Below, in pieces: positions 7,699 to 15,969 of a DNA stretch of 42,581 nucleotides. This DNA comes from Tabrizicola sp. GTDB taxonomy: Bacteria > Pseudomonadota > Alphaproteobacteria > Rhodobacterales > Rhodobacteraceae. Position 1 is the stretch's first letter. The number at the start of each line of letters is the position of its first letter. Position numbers and translations under genes: made by a program. A model generated the notes under the pieces. It was not told where the DNA came from. It saw only the letters and a program-made list of their open reading frames with translations, and ran no database searches. The stretch lies in contig JALOTD010000024.1 of the NCBI GenBank assembly GCA_025458105.1, positions 1 through 42,581 of the forward strand. Direction: 5' to 3'.

Positions 7699-8708
7699 GG
7701 CGGGTCAACCTGGCCCTGCAGGGCGGTGGCGCACATGGGGCCTTTACCTGGGGGGTCCTGGATCGGCTGCTTGAGGAGGAAACACTTGAGATCGCAGGCA
7801 TTTCCGGCACTTCGGCAGGTGCCCTGAATGGGGCTGCACTGAAGGCAGGGCTGATCGCCGGGGGACGCGGGGCGGCGCGCAAGCGGTTGGACCAGCTGTG
7901 GGAGCAAGTGGGCGAGATCGGCGATTTCCGCATGCTGCCCTGGCTGCAGGCCTTTCTGCCCGCGATCCGGTTCTGGCAGACTGCGACCGCCGCCATGCTG
8001 CCATTTTCGCCGCAAGGAATCGCTGCGCAGCTTTATTCGCCCTATGCCTGGGGCGAGCAGTGGACAAACCCGCTTGAGCCGGTCGTCCATGACCTTGATT
8101 TCAGCCACGTCTGCGCCGCAGCGGGCCCGAAGCTGTTTGTCAGCGCGACCAATGTGCGGACGGGCAAGATCAAGGTCTTCTCCGGGCCGGAGATCACGCC
8201 CGAGGCGCTGATGGCCTCGGCCTGTCTGCCGACCGTTTTCCGGGCTGTCGAGATTGACGGAGAGGCCTATTGGGATGGCGGCTATGCCGGAAACCCGGCG
8301 CTGTTTCCCTTGTATGAACCGGACCTGCCCGATGACATCCTTGTCGTGTCGATCAACCCGATGCGGCGGGAAGAGGTTCCGGAAAGCCCGCTGGATATCC
8401 AGAACCGGATCAACGAGATCAGCTTCAACGCGAGCCTTCTGGGCGAGTTGCGGGCGATCAATTTCGTGCGCCGTCTGATCGAGGAAGGCCGGATGGAACG
8501 GGGCCGGATGAAGGCGGTCAACGTCCACTTCATTGCAGACGACGGGCTGATGAACGCGCTTTCGGCGGATTCAAAGCTGTCGCCGACGCCCCTTCTGTTG
8601 TCCCGGCTGAAAGAGGCCGGGCGGGCAGCGGCGGAGGGGTTCCTGCAGGAGGGCGGTACCAGGATCGGGCAGGCGGGCAGCACCGATCTGCGGCAGATGC
8701 TGGGTTAG
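7683..8708 (+). CDS. Patatin-like phospholipase
   Basis: Serine acyl hydrolase of 341 residues. The oxyanion loop is LALQGGGAHGAFTWGVL, the nucleophile elbow is GTSAG (serine about residue 43) and the catalytic aspartate lies in DGGYAGNP near residue 200, so the Ser-Asp dyad is complete. There is no signal peptide. Members cleave phospholipids or other acyl esters; position directly behind a hydroxybutyrate dehydrogenase gene suggests a link to polyhydroxyalkanoate or lipid turnover, which is inference. The start overlaps the end of the broken dehydrogenase gene by 16 nt; a GTG at 7695 that overlaps the stop (GTGA) is an equally good start. The 3' end overlaps the convergent DUF502 gene by 4 nt. 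Confidence 0.92.
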   Translation: MDGAVRRVNLALQGGGAHGAFTWGVLDRLLEEETLEIAGISGTSAGALNGAALKAGLIAGGRGAARKRLDQLWEQVGEIGDFRMLPWLQAFLPAIRFWQTATAAMLPFSPQGIAAQLYSPYAWGEQWTNPLEPVVHDLDFSHVCAAAGPKLFVSATNVRTGKIKVFSGPEITPEALMASACLPTVFRAVEIDGEAYWDGGYAGNPALFPLYEPDLPDDILVVSINPMRREEVPESPLDIQNRINEISFNASLLGELRAINFVRRLIEEGRMERGRMKAVNVHFIADDGLMNALSADSKLSPTPLLLSRLKEAGRAAAEGFLQEGGTRIGQAGSTDLRQMLG

Positions 8709-9388
8709 TCCTCGGCGTCCTTCGGCAGAGGGTAGACAAGGCCACCCGAGACGATCAGCTTGGCAGCATCGTCAACGCCCATGTCCATCACGATCAGGTC
8801 CTTGGTAGGCACGAAGAGCAGCATCCCGCTAGTGAAGGGTGTAAGCCCGACAAAGACCGCCGACATGTCCGGCCCCATCAGCGCCAACCGTTCGGCCAGT
8901 TCGCCCTTGGGCCGGGTCGACAGAAAGCCCAGGGCCCAGCTGCCGGGGCGCGGGAATTCCACCAGCACGACCTTGTCGAAACTTTTTTCCTTCTTGTTGA
9001 AGAAGGTTTCGGCAATCTGCTTGATCGCGCCGTAGACAGAGCGAACAACCGGCATCCGCTCGACCAGATTTTCACCCGAGCGGATGATCGAGCGGCCGAT
9101 CAGACCCTTGGCCATGTAGCCGACGATGATCGTCACGACGAGGAAGACCAGGACACCGACGCCGCGGACGGGGAATTCGTATTCCGGGCCGAACCAGCGA
9201 CCGATGACAGCGTCGGGCTGCCAATAGGCCGGGATCAGGGGCAGAATCCAGCCATCCAGCCAGCCGATAAAGGCCCAGACAATGTATATGGTCAGCCCTA
9301 TGGGAAGGACGACGACAAGGCCCGTCAGGAAGCTGGCGCGCAGGCTGGCCAGAAAGCCGCGACGGTGAGGCGAATTCGGTTCGGTCAC
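8705..9388 (-). CDS. DUF502 family membrane protein
   Basis: Integral membrane protein of 227 residues. Two hydrophobic helices are clear: about residues 17-50 (LTGLVVVLPIGLTIYIVWAF and following) and about residues 74-92 (VGVLVFLVVTIIVGYMAKGL). The following soluble part carries family signatures: FNKKEKSFDKVVLVEFPRPG, GFLSTRP, and the segment with VFVGLTPFTSGMLLFVP. Function is not established for this widespread family. The start is a GTG at 9388 with AAGGGGA upstream and a promoter-like pair further back. The gene lies downstream of psuG but with 79 nt between them and its own likely promoter. Confidence 0.88.
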   Translation of the reverse strand: MTEPNSPHRRGFLASLRASFLTGLVVVLPIGLTIYIVWAFIGWLDGWILPLIPAYWQPDAVIGRWFGPEYEFPVRGVGVLVFLVVTIIVGYMAKGLIGRSIIRSGENLVERMPVVRSVYGAIKQIAETFFNKKEKSFDKVVLVEFPRPGSWALGFLSTRPKGELAERLALMGPDMSAVFVGLTPFTSGMLLFVPTKDLIVMDMGVDDAAKLIVSGGLVYPLPKDAED

Positions 9389-9411
9389 GTGTGGTTGTCC
9401 CCTTCGCCTCT

Positions 9412-9441
9412 ATCTAGGAGGTCGCGCGCGCCATTCGCAAG
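9412..9441 (-). promoter_or_regulatory. Possible promoter of the DUF502 gene
   Basis: On the minus strand CTTGCG (9441-9436) and CTAGAT (9417-9412) are 18 nt apart, resembling the CTTGAC/CTATAT pattern. It sits 24 nt before the GTG start, giving a short leader with the ribosome binding site. Judged by eye only. Confidence 0.35.
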
Positions 9442-9467
9442 GATGCGTGGCGCAAATCGCGGGAAAT

Positions 9468-10385
9468 TCAGCCGGGGGCACGCAGTTCCCGGGCAATTTC
9501 AGCACCGAGGCGGGCATTGTTCAGAACCAGCGCGATGTTCGAGGTGAGAGAGCGGCCATTGGTCAGCTCGAAGATGCGCTGCAAAAGGAAAGGCGTGACA
9601 GCCTTTGCCGCGATGCCCTTCGCCTCTGCCTCGGCAAGTGCGGCTTCGATGTGGGGCATGATCTCATCGCGAGGAATTTCGGCAGACTGCGGGATCGGGT
9701 TGGCAACGAGCTGGCCACCCGGCAAGCCGAGACGCGCACGCATCCGCAGGGCGGCGGCAATCTGGGCGGCGCTGTCCATGCGGAGCGGAGCCTTCAGGCC
9801 CGAGGAGCGTGACCAGAAGGCGGGAAAGTCGTCCTGGCCGTAAGCGATGACGGGAACGCCCAGGGTTTCCAAATATTCCAGGGTCTTCGGCAGATCGAGG
9901 ATCGCCTTGGCCCCGGCCGCGACCACCGTGACGGGGGTTTCGGCCAGTTCGCGCAGGTCGGCCGAGATGTCGAAGCTGACTTCCGCCCCCCGATGCACGC
10001 CGCCGATGCCGCCGGTGGCAAAGACCTGAATCCCGGCCAGATTGGCGCAGATCATCGTCGCGGCCACGGTGGTCGCCCCAGTACCGCCGGTGGCAAGGCA
10101 AGCCGCGAGGTCGGCGCGGGAGAGTTTCGCCACGCCCTTCGCCTGACCCAAGGCGTCCAGTTCGGCATCGGTTAGTCCGATGTGAATGCGGTGGTCGATG
10201 ATCGCGACCGTGGCGGGCACGGCGCCGTGGGTGCGCACTTCGGCCTCGACCCGCCGCGCCGTTTCCACATTTTGCGGGAATGGCATTCCATGGGTGATGA
10301 TTGTGCTTTCAAGCGCAACGATGGCGGCACCGCTCGCGCGGGCCGCAGCAACTTCGGGCGAGAAGGTAAGGGGAAGGTCAATCAT
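9468..10385 (-). CDS. psuG: Pseudouridine-5'-phosphate glycosidase
   Basis: Enzyme of 305 residues that splits pseudouridine 5'-phosphate into uracil and ribose 5-phosphate, in the cytoplasm. Family signatures run through the whole length: ALESTIITHGMPFPQNVETA near residue 25, the RADLA / GATTVAATM segment with conserved metal- and phosphate-site residues, FATGGIGGVHRGAE with the catalytic-site glycines, and the C-terminal LTNGRSLTSNIALVLNNA. Length is normal and nothing is missing. The ATG overlaps the stop of the DUF1349 gene by 8 nt, so translation is coupled. With the upstream PfkB kinase it makes a two-step pseudouridine degradation route, as in E. coli YeiN/YeiC. Confidence 0.95.
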   Translation of the reverse strand: MIDLPLTFSPEVAAARASGAAIVALESTIITHGMPFPQNVETARRVEAEVRTHGAVPATVAIIDHRIHIGLTDAELDALGQAKGVAKLSRADLAACLATGGTGATTVAATMICANLAGIQVFATGGIGGVHRGAEVSFDISADLRELAETPVTVVAAGAKAILDLPKTLEYLETLGVPVIAYGQDDFPAFWSRSSGLKAPLRMDSAAQIAAALRMRARLGLPGGQLVANPIPQSAEIPRDEIMPHIEAALAEAEAKGIAAKAVTPFLLQRIFELTNGRSLTSNIALVLNNARLGAEIARELRAPG

Positions 10386-10947
10386 GAAGCGCCCGATCTA
10401 TGGCAGGTCCGCAGGAATAGTCGTGGAAGCTGGCAAAAAAGCCCGCGCGTTCGGGCGAGCAGGCCATGACGCCCATCTGGGCTGCGCCTCCCTCCAGATA
10501 GCCCAGGCGGGTCATCAGCCAGCCGCCGTCCTGGCGCTGGACCTGCACGCGGATCGCGTCGGCGTGGCGCGTCAGGCGCAGACGGATGCGGTGGGCCTCG
10601 AAGGGCAGGGCGACGATGGACCAATCCGACCGATCATTGGTGATGACGGTGGAAAAGAACGGCTGGCCGTCGGTCATTTCGATGCCTGCCTTGACCCAGC
10701 GGGTGTCGTCAATCCGCAGCATCAGTCCCGCTTGATCGTAGAGGGCCTCGTACTGCGCCGTGATGGTCACCTCGGCTGAAAAGTCGCCACTGACGGGGTG
10801 GTGCAAGAAGTGTCCGGTGTTGCGGATGAAGCCGTAATGTGTCTTGCGCCAGAAATCGGAGCGGTCGCCGGTGACCACGGTCAGGCTGTCACCGTCGATC
10901 CGCGACTGAGGCGGTGGGTTGAGCCAGGTCATGTTTGCAAAGGTCAT
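10378..10947 (-). CDS. DUF1349 domain protein (concanavalin A-like fold)
   Basis: Protein of 189 residues matching the DUF1349 family, predicted to fold as a concanavalin-like beta sandwich. Recognisable stretches are TGDRSDFWRKTHYGFIRNTG, the strand pattern EVTITAQYEALYDQAGLML, RWVKAGIEMTDGQPFFSTV and GVMACSPERAGFFASFHDY. There is no signal peptide. Relatives include yeast and bacterial proteins loosely named regulation-of-enolase; biochemical role is unknown. It is wedged between the pseudouridine kinase and glycosidase genes with overlaps at both ends (4 nt and 8 nt), so it is made together with them and may bind a sugar or nucleoside of that pathway; this is inference from position. Confidence 0.88.
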   Translation of the reverse strand: MTFANMTWLNPPPQSRIDGDSLTVVTGDRSDFWRKTHYGFIRNTGHFLHHPVSGDFSAEVTITAQYEALYDQAGLMLRIDDTRWVKAGIEMTDGQPFFSTVITNDRSDWSIVALPFEAHRIRLRLTRHADAIRVQVQRQDGGWLMTRLGYLEGGAAQMGVMACSPERAGFFASFHDYSCGPAIDRALHD

Positions 10948-11834
10948 GCGCCGATATCCCCCGAGACATAGGTTGCGGCGGCGCGCAGCGCCTCGTCCAG
11001 CGCCGCTTGCCGGGACGCACCGCGCCGTTCGGCGACGAGATGCGCGGCCATGAAGGTGTCGCCCGCCCCGGTGACGCGGGTGACCAGAACCTTCGGTGGC
11101 TCTCCCATAATGACGCCTTCATTCCGGCGGCCTTCGGCGGCAAGCGCGCCACCGTTGGTGACCAGCACGCGGCCGGCGCCCCTGGCGAGGAGCGCCTGGG
11201 CTGCCTCGGGCGCGGTGGCGGCTTCGCTGCGGGCAAGGATGTTGGCCTCTTCGAGGTTCACGTAAAGCGTCGCCGAGGGATGGGTGAGAAGCGGCAGAAG
11301 ACGGCCCGCCTTGCCGGGAGAAGCAGGCGCGACGCGCAGGTCGGAAGCTGCGAAGAGGGGAGAGGTGGCGATTTCGGCCAGCAGACCCTCTGTCAGGTTG
11401 CCGTCGAGCGCGATCGGGCCGGGCCAGGGGGTGGCCTCGGTGCCAAGGCGACCGTCCGAGAGCGGGCGCAGGATCTTGTCGCCGGCCGCCTCCAGCGAAT
11501 GGGCGTCGGCGATGGCGGCGATCAGGCCGTTCGCGCCTTCGATGGCCATGTAGCGGTCGGTCGGCAGGTCGTCCGAGCGGTAGACAGCGTCAGTCACCAG
11601 CCCCAGCCGTTCGCAGGCCGCGACCAGTTCGTCGCCTTCGGCATCCCGGCCGATGGCGGTGAGGAGGGCAGGGGTCATCCCGAAGCGGCAAAGCGTCATG
11701 GCGATGTTCATCGCCACGCCCCCCGGCAGCCGGGTGATCCGGCCCGGCACATCCGAGCCAAGCCGCATGGACATGGGCGAGCGGCCGATGATGTCCCACA
11801 GGACCGAGCCGATGCAGAGGATATCCGGTGTCAT
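10944..11834 (-). CDS. psuK: PfkB-family sugar kinase, probable pseudouridine kinase
   Basis: Ribokinase-type kinase of 296 residues. It begins with ILCIGSVLWDIIGR, carries the N-terminal PfkB glycine motif RLPGGVAMNIAMTLCRFG at about residue 45, and ends with the catalytic signature VTRVTGAGDTFMAAHL, where the Asp of GAGD is the base. Neighbouring psuG makes pseudouridine the likely substrate, converted to pseudouridine 5'-phosphate before cleavage. I use the ATG at 11834; the open frame continues 17 codons upstream but those residues do not look like the family and run towards a palindrome. Its stop overlaps the DUF1349 start by 4 nt. Kinase class is certain, substrate is from context. Confidence 0.88.
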   Translation of the reverse strand: MTPDILCIGSVLWDIIGRSPMSMRLGSDVPGRITRLPGGVAMNIAMTLCRFGMTPALLTAIGRDAEGDELVAACERLGLVTDAVYRSDDLPTDRYMAIEGANGLIAAIADAHSLEAAGDKILRPLSDGRLGTEATPWPGPIALDGNLTEGLLAEIATSPLFAASDLRVAPASPGKAGRLLPLLTHPSATLYVNLEEANILARSEAATAPEAAQALLARGAGRVLVTNGGALAAEGRRNEGVIMGEPPKVLVTRVTGAGDTFMAAHLVAERRGASRQAALDEALRAAATYVSGDIGA

Positions 11835-11891
11835 GGCTGCGTTCTGGCCGATGGCGCGGTCTGGCGCAAGGGTCCTGCCCCACACCCCCGG

Positions 11892-11916
11892 CCCCTCTCC
11901 CCCTGGGGGAGAGGGG
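11892..11916. repeat. Perfect G/C palindrome in an intergenic gap
   Basis: CCCCTCTCCCCC and GGGGGAGAGGGG form a 12-bp inverted repeat with a single central base, in the 101-nt gap between the enolase-superfamily gene and the kinase gene. It has no T-run. The motif type (CCCCTCTCCCC...GGGGAGAGGGG) recalls dispersed REP-like palindromes of many proteobacteria; only one copy is visible here. It may end or trim the transcript between the two genes. Confidence 0.7.
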
Positions 11917-11935
11917 AGGGGCCCGGCAAACCCGG

Positions 11936-13102
11936 CTAGCGCTTGCGAAATTGCCCGCCATAGCCGCCCTTGCGACCGTCGGGGAAGGGGCCTTCGTCCA
12001 GATAACGCTGATGGCAGCGTTCAAGCGCCGCACGGTCCAGTGTGACGCCCAGGCCCGGACCTTGCGGCAGGCCGACAAAGCCACCCTCGTGCCGGTGCGG
12101 GCCACCTTCGATCACATCGTCGGCGTACCAGTGGAACAGGGTCTGACTGGGGTCTCGGACATGCTCAAGCGCGGCGGTCAGATGCAGATAGGCGGACGAG
12201 GCGATGCCGGTCTCACCGGAATGGAACCGGAAACCGACGCCCAGGGTTTCGCAAGCGTTGATGAAGGCGACGGTCCGGGCGAGGCCGCCATGTTCGTTGA
12301 TGTTGGTGACGATCGCCTCGGGGCAGCGCAGGGCATGGGCCTTTGGCAGATCGATGGCATGGGCGGAGAACGGGATGTCCGAGAAGCGACGCAACCGGGC
12401 CATTTCCTCATAGGTTTCGCAGGGTTCCTCGAACCAGGCGATGTCGAAAGGCGAAACACGGCGCAACGCCTCGCGCGCGGTGGGCGAAGTCCAGACGCCG
12501 TTCGCGTCGAGCTGCAGCGGCCGGTCGCCGATGGCGGCGCGCACTTCGGCCACCATCTGGATTTCCTCGACCAGATCGACCGTGCCCATCTTGCCTTCGA
12601 ACCGCGTAGATCCGTGGCGTTCGATCATGCGGGCGCAGTAGCGGGCCACGTCGGTCGGGCTCGCTTCGCCGGGATCACTTCCTGGCCAGCGGTAACTGAA
12701 ATACTCGGTCAGTTCGATCCGGTCCCGCCGCGCGCCCCCCAGGAGTGTGGCAAGCGCCACACCTTCGGTCTTGCCGCGCGCGTCCCACATGGCCATCTCG
12801 ATCCCGCCAAAGGCACGGCGGGCGGCAAGGAGGTTCCCCCAGGGCGTATAGCGCATGCCGGGGATGACCTTGGCCTCGGCAGTGCCGATCTCGCGAATGT
12901 CGTGCCCGATCAGCCTCACCCCCATCGCGACCACGTCCGCCGCACGGTCGCCGTCGGCGCATTCACCAAGCCCGACGACACCGTCCTCGGTAACAAGTTC
13001 AATGACTGTCTTGGTCAGCGAGGCGATGGCGCCGTAGCTGAAACGGTAGGGCGCCCGGAACGGGATGTTGACGGGCAGGGCGGTGATCTGGCGGATCTTC
13101 AC
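11936..13102 (-). CDS. Enolase-superfamily (mandelate racemase-like) dehydratase or racemase
   Basis: Enzyme of 388 residues with the two-domain enolase-superfamily layout. After the N-terminal capping domain come, in order, a lysine in RFEGKMG, the metal ligand Asp in LQLDANGVW, the second ligand Glu in WFEEPC, an Asn in VTNINEHGG at the third-ligand position, and a His in RFHSGETG. Asn as third ligand plus a downstream His resembles the glucarate dehydratase side of the superfamily more than the dipeptide epimerases, but substrate cannot be assigned. It lies upstream of the pseudouridine operon on the same strand; the palindrome in the gap leaves open whether they are one transcription unit. 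The ATG at 13102 is unambiguous. Confidence 0.85.
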   Translation of the reverse strand: MKIRQITALPVNIPFRAPYRFSYGAIASLTKTVIELVTEDGVVGLGECADGDRAADVVAMGVRLIGHDIREIGTAEAKVIPGMRYTPWGNLLAARRAFGGIEMAMWDARGKTEGVALATLLGGARRDRIELTEYFSYRWPGSDPGEASPTDVARYCARMIERHGSTRFEGKMGTVDLVEEIQMVAEVRAAIGDRPLQLDANGVWTSPTAREALRRVSPFDIAWFEEPCETYEEMARLRRFSDIPFSAHAIDLPKAHALRCPEAIVTNINEHGGLARTVAFINACETLGVGFRFHSGETGIASSAYLHLTAALEHVRDPSQTLFHWYADDVIEGGPHRHEGGFVGLPQGPGLGVTLDRAALERCHQRYLDEGPFPDGRKGGYGGQFRKR

Positions 13103-13147
13103 GGCGGCACTTTTCTGGATGTCGTCGGCAACAGGGGGCGCGTGCCG

Positions 13148-13867
13148 CTAACGCAGCTGAACGCGCCGGGTCGAAACGCGGACCGATGATAGGGTCGCCT
13201 GAAACTCGACGATGCTGGTCATGACCAGACGGTTCGCGCGCGCCTGGTGAGTGAGGTATACGCCAAGCTCTACCGGGATCGGGTCGCCGACCGGATAGGG
13301 CTGAGCGCTGACCAGTGTGAAGGCAACAGTGGTCCCGGCGGCGATGACATTCTGGTAAGAGGCCATTTCGGCGCGGGCCTGGGCGGTGTAGCCCGCAAGC
13401 TTGCGCTTCAGTCGCTCGCCTCCGGGAAGGACCACCTGAAACTCGGCCAGAAGGTTCAGGAACCCCGAGCCGCGGTTCAAGAGGTCATTGTCCACAGCGA
13501 TGTGATGGGTGAACTGTTGGATGGTGAGCTCTACCTCGATCACCAGCCGTTCAAAGGGACGGAAGGGCAGGTTCCTGACATGACGCGGCCGGTGGTAGCT
13601 GACCGAGCAAAAGCGTTCCACCGTGCGGTCTGCACGGTCGTCCGCCGTGGGCTGACCCTGTTGCAAGTGTTCCGAGCGGATCACCATGCGGCCGGTTGCG
13701 GGATCAAGGCTCTGATGGTTCAGGTTGTCGGCGATGAAGTAGCTGCCGAAACTGCCGAACAGATCGACCTTGCGGCCTGACGACTGGTAGGGTGCGGCGA
13801 ATCCGATGGCGCTTGTCGGCGCGACGGGGATCGCTACGGGCGGGTCCAGAACAACGGGCGGAAGCAA
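13148..13867 (-). CDS. Hypothetical protein, no recognised family
   Basis: A 239-residue protein I do not recognise. It has no signal peptide, no lipobox and no membrane helix. The N-terminus is proline/valine-rich (LPPVVLDPPVAIPVAP); the rest alternates short beta-type strands (VIEVELTIQQFTHHIAV, VAFTLVSAQPYPVGDPIPVE), suggesting a beta-sandwich of structural type. The start is TTG at 13867, well supported by GAGGAGG at 13873-13879 with a 5-nt spacer. It is divergent from rpsB with 237 nt between them, and 45 nt upstream of the enolase-superfamily gene on the same strand. Coding is supported by the ribosome binding site and amino acid composition, not by homology. Confidence 0.65.
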   Translation of the reverse strand: MLPPVVLDPPVAIPVAPTSAIGFAAPYQSSGRKVDLFGSFGSYFIADNLNHQSLDPATGRMVIRSEHLQQGQPTADDRADRTVERFCSVSYHRPRHVRNLPFRPFERLVIEVELTIQQFTHHIAVDNDLLNRGSGFLNLLAEFQVVLPGGERLKRKLAGYTAQARAEMASYQNVIAAGTTVAFTLVSAQPYPVGDPIPVELGVYLTHQARANRLVMTSIVEFQATLSSVRVSTRRVQLR

Positions 13868-13955
13868 CTCGACCTCCTCGCTTGCGGTCGTGGCAGGTTA
13901 GCAGCATTTTCAGCGACGCAAGCCTTTTCTTATGCCAAAGTCGCTGAAGCACTCC

Positions 13956-13984
13956 CTTGCGCCGGGCGCCGAAACCCCCTATAC
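13956..13984 (+). promoter_or_regulatory. rpsB promoter
   Basis: CTTGCG at 13956-13961 and CTATAC at 13979-13984 are spaced by exactly 17 nt, matching the alphaproteobacterial sigma-70 pattern. Transcription would start near 13991 and give a leader of about 113 nt before rpsB. Confidence 0.7.
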
Positions 13985-13992
13985 GCGCGCCA

Positions 13993-14066
13993 CTTCACAG
14001 GTGTCGTCGGGGCTGATGCGGGGAGAAATCCCGTGCGGTCCACCGGTTGCCCCACATGGGGTGAAG
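13993..14066 (+). promoter_or_regulatory. Structured rpsB leader RNA, possible S2 autoregulatory site
   Basis: The leader can fold with nested pairings: CTTCAC (13993-13998) with GTGAAG (14061-14066) closes a domain; GGGGC (14009-14013) pairs with GCCCC (14049-14053) inside it; CGGG (14019-14022) pairs with CCCG (14030-14033) around a 7-nt loop, and CGG/CCG (14036-14038/14043-14045) form a small arm. Ribosomal protein leaders often bind their own product; whether S2 binds this one is inference. Confidence 0.45.
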
Positions 14067-14104
14067 ACGGCGGCACCGAGGTTCAAACCGGAAAAGGATA
14101 AGGC

Positions 14105-14869
14105 ATGGCTCTTCCTGAGTTCTCCATGCGTCAGCTGTTGGAAGCTGGCGTTCACTACGGCCACCAGACGGCGCGCTGGAACCCCCGCATGGGCGAGTTC
14201 ATTTATGGCGACCGCAACGGCATTCACATCATTGACCTGACCCAGACCGTCCCGATGCTGGACGCGGCACTGAAGGTCGTGCGCGACACGGTGGCCAAGG
14301 GTGGCCGCATCCTGTTCGTCGGCACCAAGCGTCAGGCGCAAAAGCCCGTGGCCGAAGCCGCCGAGCGTTGCGCGCAGTTCTACATGAACCACCGCTGGCT
14401 GGGCGGCACGCTGACCAACTGGAAAACCGTTTCGCAGTCGATCCAGCGCCTGAAGCATCTGGACGAGGTTCTGGGCGCGGGCGGCGAAGGCCTGACCAAG
14501 AAAGAGCGTCTGGGCATGGAGCGTGACCAGGCCAAGCTGCAGGCCAGCCTTGGCGGGATCCGCGAAATGGGCGGCACCCCGGACCTGATCTTCATCATCG
14601 ATGTTGGCAAGGAAGACCTGGCCGTTCTGGAAGCGCAGAAGCTGGGCATTCCAGTTGTCGCGGTCGTCGACACCAACTGCTCGCCGAAGGGCGTGGATTA
14701 CGTCATCCCGGGCAACGACGACGCGGCCCGCGCGATCCAGCTGTACTGCGACCTGGTCGCACGTGCGGCGCTGGACGGCATGTCGGCCCAGATGGGCGCG
14801 GCAGGTGTCGACCTGGGTGCTCTGGAAGCGGCACCGGAAGAAGAAGCGGTCGCTGAAGTCGAGGCCTGA
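14105..14869 (+). CDS. rpsB: 30S ribosomal protein S2
   Basis: Small-subunit ribosomal protein uS2, 254 residues, needed to recruit S1 and position mRNA on the 30S subunit. Signatures: [20 protein letters not shown] at the N-terminus, [21 protein letters not shown], and [20 protein letters not shown] followed by [20 protein letters not shown]. The acidic C-terminal tail ([10 protein letters not shown]) is usual. AAAGGA lies just upstream of the ATG. It is first in the rpsB-tsf operon with its own promoter and a structured leader. Nothing is unusual in the protein. Confidence 0.98.
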   Translation: MALPEFSMRQLLEAGVHYGHQTARWNPRMGEFIYGDRNGIHIIDLTQTVPMLDAALKVVRDTVAKGGRILFVGTKRQAQKPVAEAAERCAQFYMNHRWLGGTLTNWKTVSQSIQRLKHLDEVLGAGGEGLTKKERLGMERDQAKLQASLGGIREMGGTPDLIFIIDVGKEDLAVLEAQKLGIPVVAVVDTNCSPKGVDYVIPGNDDAARAIQLYCDLVARAALDGMSAQMGAAGVDLGALEAAPEEEAVAEVEA

Positions 14870-14894
14870 GGCCTCGAACTGTCACCAGATTTTC

Positions 14895-14919
14895 ACCCGG
14901 CGGGTCTATCCCGCCGGGT
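14895..14919 (+). terminator. rpsB-tsf intercistronic hairpin
   Basis: ACCCGGCGGG and CCCGCCGGGT form a perfect 10-bp stem with a 5-nt loop. No T-run follows, so this is better read as a partial terminator or RNase-processing/stability element that tunes tsf relative to rpsB than as a full stop. Confidence 0.55.
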
Positions 14920-14942
14920 CACCTGTTCCAAGGAGAGACACG

Positions 14943-15851
14943 ATGACTGTCACCGCCCAAATGGTGAAGGAACTGCGCGAATCGACCGGCGCAGGCATGA
15001 TGGACGCCAAGAAGGCGCTCACCGAAACGAACGGCGACATGGAAGCCGCCGTTGACTGGCTGCGCACCAAAGGGTTGGCCAAGGCCGCCAAGAAGGCCGA
15101 CCGCGTGGCCGCCGAGGGGCTGATCGGCGTGGCCGTGACGACCGGCAAGGGCGTCGCGATCGAGATCAACTCGGAAACCGACTTCGTCGCCAAGAACGCC
15201 GATTTCCAGGCGCTTGTCCGCGACGTGGCCAATGTGGCCCTGACCACCGGTGACAGTGTCGAGGTCGTCAAGGCCGCGCATCTGAACGGCAAGACCGTCG
15301 ACACCGTGATTCAGGAAGCCATCGCCCGCATCGGCGAAAACATGAACTTCCGCCGCCTGCACGTGCTGGAAGGCGAGACTGTCGTGTCCTACGTCCACAA
15401 TGCCGCGACCGACGGTATGGGCAAGATCGGCGTTCTGGTCGCGCTGAAGGGCCCGGCGGAAAAGGCACAGGCGATTGGCAAGCAGTTTGCGATGCACATC
15501 GCGGCGACCTCGCCCCTGTCCCTGTCGGAAGCCACGATGGACCCGTCGGTCGTCGAGCGCGAGCTGGCGGTGCAGACCGCCAAGGCGCTGGAAGAGAACG
15601 CCGCCTCGGCCAAGCCGAAGCCCGAGCAGGTGATCCACAACAACATCATCCCGGGCCGCATGAAGAAGTTCCTGGCCGAGAACACTCTTCTGGGCCAGGC
15701 TTTCGTCATCAACCCCGACCTGACCGTGGAAGCCGCGGCGAAGGAAGCAGGCGTCGAGATCACCGGCTATGCCCGCGTGGCCGTGGGCGAAGGCGTCGAG
15801 AAGAAGCAGGAAGACTTTGCGGCCGAAGTGGCGAAGGCACTTCAGGGCTGA
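14943..15851 (+). CDS. tsf: Translation elongation factor Ts
   Basis: Nucleotide-exchange factor that recycles EF-Tu, 302 residues, cytoplasmic. It begins with the UBA-like domain ([20 protein letters not shown]), followed by [15 protein letters not shown] with the TDFV motif that contacts EF-Tu, and the dimer-core region with [12 protein letters not shown] at 14943 has AAGGAGA a few bases upstream. It sits 73 nt after rpsB and ends at a strong terminator. Normal length, no anomalies. Confidence 0.98.
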   Translation: MTVTAQMVKELRESTGAGMMDAKKALTETNGDMEAAVDWLRTKGLAKAAKKADRVAAEGLIGVAVTTGKGVAIEINSETDFVAKNADFQALVRDVANVALTTGDSVEVVKAAHLNGKTVDTVIQEAIARIGENMNFRRLHVLEGETVVSYVHNAATDGMGKIGVLVALKGPAEKAQAIGKQFAMHIAATSPLSLSEATMDPSVVERELAVQTAKALEENAASAKPKPEQVIHNNIIPGRMKKFLAENTLLGQAFVINPDLTVEAAAKEAGVEITGYARVAVGEGVEKKQEDFAAEVAKALQG

Positions 15852-15872
15852 TTTACGTGGAGCCTGGGCAGG

Positions 15873-15902
15873 GGGCCGGTGCAGGAATGCGTCGGCCCTT
15901 TT
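15873..15902 (+). terminator. tsf terminator
   Basis: An 11-bp stem (GGGCCGGTGCA with TGCGTCGGCCC, two G-U pairs) closed by a GGAA tetraloop is followed by TTTT, 22 nt after the tsf stop. A standard intrinsic terminator for the rpsB-tsf operon. Confidence 0.85.
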
Positions 15903-15929
15903 CCATTTCGATGGACAGGGTCAGGGGAC

Positions 15930-15969
15930 AAAAACGAAGCGGCGCGGCCCCGGGGAAGGACCGCGCCGC
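15930..15969 (-). terminator. Minus-strand terminator, probably of the LuxR-type gene
   Basis: GCGGCGCGG (15939-15947) and CCGCGCCGC (15961-15969) form a 9-bp stem; on the minus strand it is followed by TTCGTTTTT (15938-15930). It is 181 nt downstream of the LuxR-type gene, leaving a long 3' untranslated region with no supported gene. Confidence 0.65.

Noticed and set aside
14895..14919. rpsB-tsf hairpin as a full intrinsic terminator
   Set aside because: No T-run follows, and tsf has no separate promoter that I can see.
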